Source: JAPLDB01 sp964356415
GTDB lineage: Bacteria; Bacteroidota; Bacteroidia; AKYH767-A; 2013-40CM-41-45
Reading direction: 5' to 3'
Length of the DNA stretch: 12,547 nucleotides
NCBI GenBank assembly: GCA_964356415.1
Contig: CAYHHK010000114.1
Location: 1 to 12,547, forward strand
Of the stretch, positions 7,998 through 12,547 are shown in pieces. Numbering within the stretch: the first letter of the stretch is position 1; each line of letters opens with the position of its first letter. The translations under genes were made by a program, and so were the position numbers. Below the pieces are notes generated by a model that was given only the letters and a program-made list of their open reading frames with translations, searched no databases and had not been told where the DNA came from.

Positions 7998-8014
7998 CCC
8001 TCCATTAGGGAGGG
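7998..8014. repeat. Short palindrome after serA
   Basis: CCCTCC and GGAGGG form a 6-bp GC-rich stem with a 5-base loop, about 15 bp after the serA stop. It could act as a weak terminator for serC-serA, but no U-run follows on the minus strand. It also resembles CCCTCC/GGAGGG interspersed palindromes that I recall from Bacteroidota. Confidence 0.45.
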
Positions 8015-8028
8015 TTAGTGTTGGCGCT

Positions 8029-9000
8029 TTACTTGCTGTTAAAATACTCCACCACTTTTTGCGCAAGTTCAATACCAATTCTTTCCTGCGCTTCTTTTGT
8101 GGAGCCGCCGATATGCGGACTAAGACTCACCTTTGGATGTTTGCGCAATGTTTCCTTAATGATGGGCTCTCCTTCAAAAACGTCTATCCCTGCAAAAGCA
8201 ACTTTGCCTGAATTGAGTGCATCGAGCAGGTCATTTTCGGAAACAACACCACCTCGTGCAGTATTCACAATGCCAACACCGGGTTTCATAAGGTCAAATT
8301 CTTTTTTGCCAATGACCGGTGCACTGCCTTTGGGAAAAGGAACGTGCATGGTGATAAAATCACTTTCTGTGATGAGCTTGGTAAAAGAAACACACTTGAA
8401 AGTGATGGAAACTTTTCGCTGGCTGAGGGAAGGATGAAAATCAAGGTCAACAACTACATCTTCATTGTTGAGGCGGTGAAATATTACATTCATGCCGAGG
8501 CCGACTGCAATGGCAGCTACGCATTTCCCGATTTGTCCGGCGCCGATGATGCCCAGGGTTTTTCCCCTCAGTTCAATGCCGGCAGAATAATTTTTCTTCA
8601 GTTTGTCGAATGTTTCTTTCATATCACTTGCGGGCATGTTGCGATTTGCATCATGGAGGAATCGCACACCTGTAAATAAATGGGCAAACACGAGTTCAGC
8701 AACTGATTGTGAAGAAGCCGCCGGAGTATTCACCACAGCCAATCCTTTTTCGCGCGCATACTTTACGTCTATATTATCCATGCCAACTCCTGCACGACCG
8801 ATTAGTTTCAGATTCGGAACAGCATCAATATTTAACTGCCGCACCTGCGTAGCGCTGCGAACGAGGATTGCATCAAAATTTTTCAATGCTTCACTTAAAT
8901 TTTCCTGTGCCACCTTATCAGTGGAAACAGTAAAGCCGGCTGCTTCGAAAATTTTCTTTCCTGCAGCATCGATGCCATCGTTGGCGAGTATTTTTATCAT
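8029..9000 (-). CDS. serA: D-3-phosphoglycerate dehydrogenase, short form without ACT domain
   Basis: The enzyme oxidises 3-phosphoglycerate to 3-phosphohydroxypyruvate with NAD+, the first step of serine synthesis, in the cytoplasm. The 323 residues cover the D-2-hydroxyacid dehydrogenase fold: substrate-domain residues such as VRSATQV (47-53) and GRAGVGMDNID (68-78), the NAD-binding GAGQIG (G153-x-G155-xx-G158), and the catalytic set R249 (NTARGG), E278 (EGEP) and H296 (SPHIGG), spaced as in E. coli SerA for Arg and Glu. The protein ends soon after the returning substrate-domain helix. The C-terminal ACT domain that gives serine feedback inhibition in the E. coli enzyme is therefore absent. 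The gene follows serC by 67 bp on the same strand, which supports the assignment over other 2-hydroxyacid dehydrogenases. The start ATG gives the expected MIKILANDGID beginning. Confidence 0.92.
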   Translation of the reverse strand: MIKILANDGIDAAGKKIFEAAGFTVSTDKVAQENLSEALKNFDAILVRSATQVRQLNIDAVPNLKLIGRAGVGMDNIDVKYAREKGLAVVNTPAASSQSVAELVFAHLFTGVRFLHDANRNMPASDMKETFDKLKKNYSAGIELRGKTLGIIGAGQIGKCVAAIAVGLGMNVIFHRLNNEDVVVDLDFHPSLSQRKVSITFKCVSFTKLITESDFITMHVPFPKGSAPVIGKKEFDLMKPGVGIVNTARGGVVSENDLLDALNSGKVAFAGIDVFEGEPIIKETLRKHPKVSLSPHIGGSTKEAQERIGIELAQKVVEYFNSK

Positions 9001-9036
9001 GATTTTATTTTTAGATCATCACTAATCTTAATCATC

Positions 9037-9054
9037 ACCCCGAATCTTCGGGGT
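9037..9054. repeat. Palindrome in the serC-serA spacer
   Basis: ACCCCGAATCTTCGGGGT is a perfect inverted repeat (7-bp stem, 4-base loop). It lies between the serC stop and the serA start and has no following U-run on the minus strand. It might be an mRNA-stabilising or attenuating hairpin, or simply a copy of an interspersed palindrome. Confidence 0.6.
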
Positions 9055-9067
9055 CAGCGTTCAATTT

Positions 9068-10135
9068 TTATGCTTTCACATTCGCGAATTCCTTCATCAC
9101 CTGAACAAGAACCTTAACGCTTTCAAGTGGCAGAGCATTGTACATGCTTGCGCGGAAGCCACCGACTGAACGGTGTCCTTTGATACCGATGATTCCTGCA
9201 GCTTTCGTCATTGCCAGAAATTCTTCGTCGAGGGAGCTGTTATTTAATAAGAAACATGCATTCATCGGAGAGCGGTCTTCTTTTGCAGCGGTGCCGACAA
9301 ACATCGGATTGCTGTCAACTTCGCCATAGAAAAGGTCAAATTTCTGTTTGTTGATTTTCTCCATACCTTCTACTCCTCCAATTTCTTTCAGCCATTCAAG
9401 GGTGTACATGATCATCAGTATTCCGAATACAGGAGGCGTGTTATATAAAGAATCGTTTTCTAGATGTGTTTTATAGTCGAGCATGGTTGGCAATGTTTTT
9501 CCGTGTTTGCCAACAATGTCTTTTTTTATGATCACCATAGTAACGCCTGATGGACCCATGTTTTTCTGAGCTCCGGCATAGATAAGATCAAACTTAGAAA
9601 CGTCAACGGGACGCGAAAAAATATCGGATGACATATCGCAGACAACAGGGACAGGTGATGCAGGAAATTCCTTAACCTGCGTGCCATGAATAGTTTCATT
9701 CGACGTAATATGGAAATAGTCACAATCAGCCGGAATCGTGTATCCTTTCGGCATGTAAGAATAGTTTTTGTCCTTGCTGGAGGCAAGTACAGATACTTCA
9801 CCGAAAAGTTTTGCTTCCTTGATAGCCTTGTTGCTCCATGCGCCCTCGTCTATATATGCAGCTTTTTTTTTCAGCAGGTTCATTGGAACCATGGCAAATT
9901 GCGTGCTTGCACCACCCTGCACGAAAAGCACTTCATGGGTATCAGGAACTTTCAATAATTCTTTCACCAGTGATTTTGCTTTTTGAAGAACGGCTTCGAA
10001 GTCCTTGCTTCGGTGTGAGATTTCAAGAACACCCATTCCGGAATTATTGAAGTTCAGGATATCTGCAGCCGCTTTTTGTAATGCTGATTCAGGTAATATG
10101 CCGGGACCGGCACCGAAATTATGTTTGCGATTCAT
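9068..10135 (-). CDS. serC: Phosphoserine aminotransferase
   Basis: This PLP enzyme transfers the amino group of glutamate to 3-phosphohydroxypyruvate, giving phosphoserine, the step after SerA. It may also serve pyridoxal phosphate synthesis. The 355-residue length matches the family (about 360). The N terminus NFGAGPGILP (6-15), the cofactor-pocket stretch VQGGAST (72-78), and AGAQKNMGPSG with the PLP-binding lysine K191 are diagnostic of class V aminotransferases of the SerC type. The C-terminal part has GHRSVGGFRASMYNA, with conserved arginines expected to hold the substrate phosphate. serC comes first and serA follows on the same strand, so the two probably form one transcript from the promoter at 10164-10197. 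No Shine-Dalgarno sequence precedes the ATG, as is usual in Bacteroidota. Confidence 0.95.
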   Translation of the reverse strand: MNRKHNFGAGPGILPESALQKAAADILNFNNSGMGVLEISHRSKDFEAVLQKAKSLVKELLKVPDTHEVLFVQGGASTQFAMVPMNLLKKKAAYIDEGAWSNKAIKEAKLFGEVSVLASSKDKNYSYMPKGYTIPADCDYFHITSNETIHGTQVKEFPASPVPVVCDMSSDIFSRPVDVSKFDLIYAGAQKNMGPSGVTMVIIKKDIVGKHGKTLPTMLDYKTHLENDSLYNTPPVFGILMIMYTLEWLKEIGGVEGMEKINKQKFDLFYGEVDSNPMFVGTAAKEDRSPMNACFLLNNSSLDEEFLAMTKAAGIIGIKGHRSVGGFRASMYNALPLESVKVLVQVMKEFANVKA

Positions 10136-10163
10136 AGGAATATGATTTAAGAATTTTGAGGTT

Positions 10164-10197
10164 CAAAGGTATGGGTTTTATGCGATCATGAAAACAA
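10164..10197 (-). promoter_or_regulatory. Predicted promoter of serC-serA
   Basis: On the minus strand TACCTTTG (10164-10171) fits TAnnTTTG exactly. A T-rich -33 region (TTGTTTT, 10191-10197) lies 19 bases upstream. The -7 element ends 28 bp before the serC start codon, giving a short leader. This is a motif match only. Confidence 0.55.
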
Positions 10198-10236
10198 TAA
10201 CTATAGCATCAAAAAAGACCATTTAACAACCGGAGT

Positions 10237-10382
10237 AATAACCACGGAGACGGAGTCCCGATAGCTATCCATCGGCCGCCATCCGCATGCCGCTGTAGCT
10301 TTAGCGGAGGCGCAAGGCTTGCCGACGGCGCTGCGGGACACGGCCAAATACCTCTGTGGCCCTCTGTGATTCCGTGGTGATT
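10237..10382. repeat. Nested inverted-repeat element of about 146 bp
   Basis: The ends AATAACCACGGA (10237-10248) and TCCGTGGTGATT (10371-10382) are inverted repeats matching at 11 of 12 positions, and similarity continues inward (GAGACGGAG against CTCTGTGAT). Inside are the perfect palindrome GATAGCTATC (10260-10269), a GC-rich part containing CTGTAGCTTTAGCGGAGGCG, and GCCGACGGCGCTGCGGG. There is no open frame with protein character; a 62-codon frame across it is only repeat translation. It looks like several short repeat families stacked in one another, or a small non-autonomous element. It fills most of the gene-free stretch between serC and the VOC gene. Confidence 0.6.
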
Positions 10383-10498
10383 GGCTGTTGGCTACACGAT
10401 GATTTTAATTTCGAATTGAAAAATGAAAACATAAGAAGGCACAAAGATACGCGTAGATTTTTCTGTCCACGCGGAGGGCATAATTTCAATTTCAGGAG
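10383..10498. other. Gene-free remainder between the repeat element and the VOC gene
   Basis: AT-rich sequence with no reading frame of protein character. It holds the 8-bp palindrome TACGCGTA (10448-10455) and the fragment GGCACAAAGATACGCG, followed by CCACGCGGAGG near 10467-10477, which loosely echoes the ACCACGGAG end of the neighbouring element and may be a decayed repeat. On the minus strand it is downstream of the VOC gene; I see no clear terminator. Confidence 0.35.
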
Positions 10499-11067
10499 TT
10501 ATTTGGTCACCACATTCAGCATCTTCTCGAACTCATTATCCTTGGGCTCCCACAATTCAATTTTATTCCCTTCGGGATCCATGATGTGTACAAACTTTCC
10601 GAAGTCGAAGGCTTCAATCTCATCCACCANNNNNNNNNNNNNNNNNNNNNNNNNNNNNNNNNNNNNNNNNNNNNNNNNNNNNNNNNNNNNNNNNNNNNNN
10701 NNNNNNNNNNNNNNNNNNNNNNNNNNNNNGGATCCATGATGTGTACAAACTTTCCGAAGTCGAAGGCTTCAATCTCATCCACCACCTGCACGCCTTCACT
10801 TTTAAGCACTTGCACAAGTTCTTCGAGATTCTCAACACGGTAGTTGATCATAAATTCCTTCGGTGACGGATCAAAATACTTTGTGTCTGCCTTGAACGGA
10901 CTCCATGCTGTATATCCTTTTTCTTCCGGTTTGTCGCTCTTACGCCATTCGAAAGAGGTTCCGTATGCATCGGTTTTTATTCCGAGATGCCTGTTGTACC
11001 ATTCCTTGATCTGCTCAGGATTTTCGCACTTGAAAAAAATTCCTCCGATAGATGTGACGCGTTTCAT
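10499..11067 (-). CDS. VOC (glyoxalase/bleomycin resistance) family protein, interrupted by an assembly gap
   Basis: From its ATG the protein reads MKRVTSIGGIFFKCENPEQ through a WYNRHLGI helix and on to 'FDFGKFVHIMD', then meets the gap. The 55 nt before and after the gap are identical. If one copy and the Ns are removed (155 nt), the frame continues as PEGNKIELWEP and stops at TAA (10499-10501), giving 137 residues, the usual size of a single VOC domain with two beta-alpha-beta-beta-beta units. PEGNxIELWEP is the typical family end, its Glu being a usual metal ligand. The substrate is unknown; many such proteins are dioxygenases, lyases or resistance proteins. Reading literally through the gap gives a false 183-residue frame ending at 10516. 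A weak promoter candidate, TACTATTG (11088-11095, minus), overlaps the divergent lysA promoter region. Confidence 0.85.
10630..10729. other. Scaffold gap of 100 N flanked by an exact 55-nt duplication
   Basis: Exactly 100 undetermined bases. The sequence at 10575-10629 recurs without change at 10730-10784. Two contigs overlapping by 55 nt were joined with a standard gap placeholder instead of being merged. Neither the gap nor the duplication should be taken as biological. Confidence 0.93.
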
Positions 11068-11082
11068 ATTAGATTACTTTTG
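11053..11082 (+). promoter_or_regulatory. Predicted lysA promoter
   Basis: TACTTTTG (11075-11082) matches the -7 consensus TAnnTTTG exactly. The -33 element is poor (TGTG at 11053-11056, 18 bases upstream). The expected leader to the ATG at 11120 is about 30 nt. The -33 region overlaps the first codons of the divergent VOC gene, so the two genes share a compact control region. Confidence 0.5.
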
Positions 11083-11119
11083 AACTTCAATAGTACAATC
11101 TTTTTACGACAAAAATTCA

Positions 11120-12352
11120 ATGGAAGAGCTCAATAATTATTTATCAGAAAACGCAAGCCGACTCACATCACTTTGTACACAATACGGTACGCCATTGTAT
11201 TTGTATGACGGTGACATTATCGAGCGCCAATACAAAAAGCTCACATCGGCATTCAGTACCGTTTCACTGAAAATAAAATATGCACTGAAGGCTAATTCCA
11301 GCCAGGCAATTTTAAAGCTGATGAAAAAACTGGGTTCAGGGCTTGATGCAGTTTCCATTGAGGAAGTTCAGTTAGGTTTACTTGCAGGTTTTACTCCTGA
11401 AGAAATATTATTTACTCCGAATGGCGTTGCTTTCGAAGAATTGAAAAAAGCCGTTGAAATTGGTGTGAAGATCAACATTGACAACATCTCCGTACTCGAA
11501 CACTTCGGTCATGATTACGGTGATAAAGTACCTTGTTGTTTACGGCTGAATCCGCATATCATGGCGGGCGGGAATGCCCATATTCAGACCGGTCACATTG
11601 ATTCGAAATTCGGCATTTCCATTTACCAGTTGCGGCATGTGGAGCGCATCATCAAAAATTACAACATCAAAATTAATGGTCTGCACATTCACACCGGCTC
11701 TGAAATTCTTGATTCATCCGTTTTTCTCCGTGTTGCTGACCTGATGTTTGAGACCGCTCAAAGTTTTCCTGATTTGGAGTTCATTGATTTTGGCAGCGGG
11801 TTCAAAGTAGCATACAAAGATGGTGATGCTGTAACGGACATTGAGGAATTGGGCAAGGAGCTTTCACAGCGCTTCAATGATTTCTGCAAGAGCTATGGAA
11901 AAAAATTGGAGCTTTGGTTTGAACCGGGAAAATTTTTGGTGAGTGAGTGCGGATTTCTTCTCGTCAGGGTGAACGTGATCAAACAAACGCTTTCCACTGT
12001 ATTTGCCGGCGTTGATTCCGGACAAAATCATCTCATTCGTCCGATGTTTTATGATTCGCACCACCACATTGCAAACCTTTCCAACCCCAATGACAAACCG
12101 CGGATTTATTCTGTGGTGGGTTACATCTGTGAAACCGATACGCTGGGCTGGGATCGTAAGATCAGCGAGATTCGGGAGGGAGATATACTGGCCATCTGCA
12201 ATGCCGGTGCATACGGTTTTTCCATGAGCAACAATTACAACTCACGTATGCGTCCACCGGAAGTACTTATCTATAAGGACAAAGTACACCTCATCCGAAA
12301 GCGCGAAACGATTGAGGACTTGCTGAGGAATCAGGTGGAGGCGGAATTATAA
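11120..12352 (+). CDS. lysA: Diaminopimelate decarboxylase
   Basis: This PLP enzyme of fold type III (alanine-racemase-like barrel) decarboxylates meso-diaminopimelate to L-lysine, the last step of lysine synthesis, in the cytoplasm. Visible motifs are YALKAN with the PLP lysine K57, HIHTGSE (189-195), the phosphate-binding DFGSG (223-227), EPGKFLV (268-274), the catalytic cysteine C337 in CETDTLG, and GAYGFSMSNNYN (363-374), whose tyrosine contacts the cofactor. The length of 410 residues fits the family. Ornithine and arginine decarboxylases of the same fold are less likely because of the CETD and GAYGFSMSNNYN motifs. The gene is transcribed away from the VOC gene with a 52-bp spacer and has no Shine-Dalgarno sequence. 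No dap genes are nearby in this window. Confidence 0.94.
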   Translation: MEELNNYLSENASRLTSLCTQYGTPLYLYDGDIIERQYKKLTSAFSTVSLKIKYALKANSSQAILKLMKKLGSGLDAVSIEEVQLGLLAGFTPEEILFTPNGVAFEELKKAVEIGVKINIDNISVLEHFGHDYGDKVPCCLRLNPHIMAGGNAHIQTGHIDSKFGISIYQLRHVERIIKNYNIKINGLHIHTGSEILDSSVFLRVADLMFETAQSFPDLEFIDFGSGFKVAYKDGDAVTDIEELGKELSQRFNDFCKSYGKKLELWFEPGKFLVSECGFLLVRVNVIKQTLSTVFAGVDSGQNHLIRPMFYDSHHHIANLSNPNDKPRIYSVVGYICETDTLGWDRKISEIREGDILAICNAGAYGFSMSNNYNSRMRPPEVLIYKDKVHLIRKRETIEDLLRNQVEAEL

Positions 12353-12547
12353 TTAGGAGTAGTCATTGCGAGGAACAGCCCGTCCCGCTTTTCGCTGGCA
12401 AACAATCCCCAAACAAGAATTGTCACTGCGAGGAACGAAGCAGTCTCCCGAATTAAGTACTTAAAATCAAGAGAAGCGAAACTGTTACATTTTATAGTTA
12501 CCACACTGCCCGTCTTCCGCTGCTACTCCGGCTCACGCTGAAGGCCG
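12353..12547. repeat. Interspersed repeats at the right scaffold end
   Basis: GTCATTGCGAGGAAC (12362-12376) recurs as GTCACTGCGAGGAAC (12422-12436), exactly 60 bp apart. The second copy continues as GAAGCAGTCTCCC, the form of a widespread bacterial interspersed repeat. In the first copy about 25 bp (containing CCCGTCCCGCTTTTCGCTGG) separate the GAGGAAC half from the CAATCCCC half. A later GC-rich stretch from about 12508 (CTGCCCGTCTTCCGCTGC) loosely resembles that insert. No gene or clear lysA terminator is seen. Confidence 0.65.

Noticed and set aside
10301..10489. Open frame of 62 codons on the minus strand
   Set aside because: It reads through the intergenic inverted-repeat element, is rich in Arg and Gln of repeat origin, and has no protein character.
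10516..11067. 183-residue reading of the VOC gene through the gap
   Set aside because: The frame after the gap is created by the duplicated 55 nt and the placeholder Ns; the real C terminus lies in another frame and ends at 10499.
1..12547. Matching AGGCCG at both ends suggesting a circular molecule
   Set aside because: A six-base match is too short to show circularity, and both ends lie in repeats, where assemblies commonly break.

Overview
The window reads as a scaffold from a free-living member of the Bacteroidota, probably near Chitinophagales/Sphingobacteriales. This rests on four things: two secreted proteins with type IX secretion (T9SS) C-terminal sorting domains, a sensor of the hybrid two-component (HTCS) type with a 14-blade periplasmic propeller, promoters matching the Bacteroidota -7 consensus TAnnTTTG, and starts without Shine-Dalgarno sequences. 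The taxonomy is inferred from protein character only.

Layout. Positions 1-121 are a cluster of short interspersed repeats at the scaffold end. On the minus strand, from right to left, lie serC (9068-10135) and serA (8029-9000), which carry 3-phosphoglycerate towards serine; then a T9SS cargo protein of unknown function (6439-7971), a small membrane-anchored cysteine-containing protein (5696-6223), the large hybrid sensor kinase (1848-5594), and a seven-repeat beta-propeller T9SS cargo protein (145-1680). To the right of serC is a 363-bp gene-free stretch (10136-10498) holding the serC promoter and a nested inverted-repeat element. It is followed by a VOC/glyoxalase-family gene (10499-11067, minus) that is split by an assembly gap. 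lysA (11120-12352, plus) diverges from it. The right end (12353-12547) again consists of interspersed repeats.

How the genes relate. serC-serA is a plausible two-gene serine operon from a clear promoter. lysA performs the last step of lysine synthesis and is read independently. The sensor kinase has no DNA-binding domain and no SusC/SusD or glycosidase genes beside it, so its ligand and output cannot be read from context. The small protein gene has the clearest regulatory layout: two identical 12-bp palindromes, 23 bp apart, sit directly upstream of its predicted -33 element.

Other points. The 100-N gap is flanked by an exact 55-nt duplication, which is an assembly artefact; collapsing it restores an ordinary 137-residue VOC protein. 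The window is rich in several unrelated palindromic repeat families, one of which lies inside the coding sequence of the first T9SS protein. I found no CRISPR array, tRNA, rRNA, transposase or defence system, and no convincing new multi-gene system. The best leads are the palindrome-controlled small gene and the HTCS-like sensor with no regulator domain.
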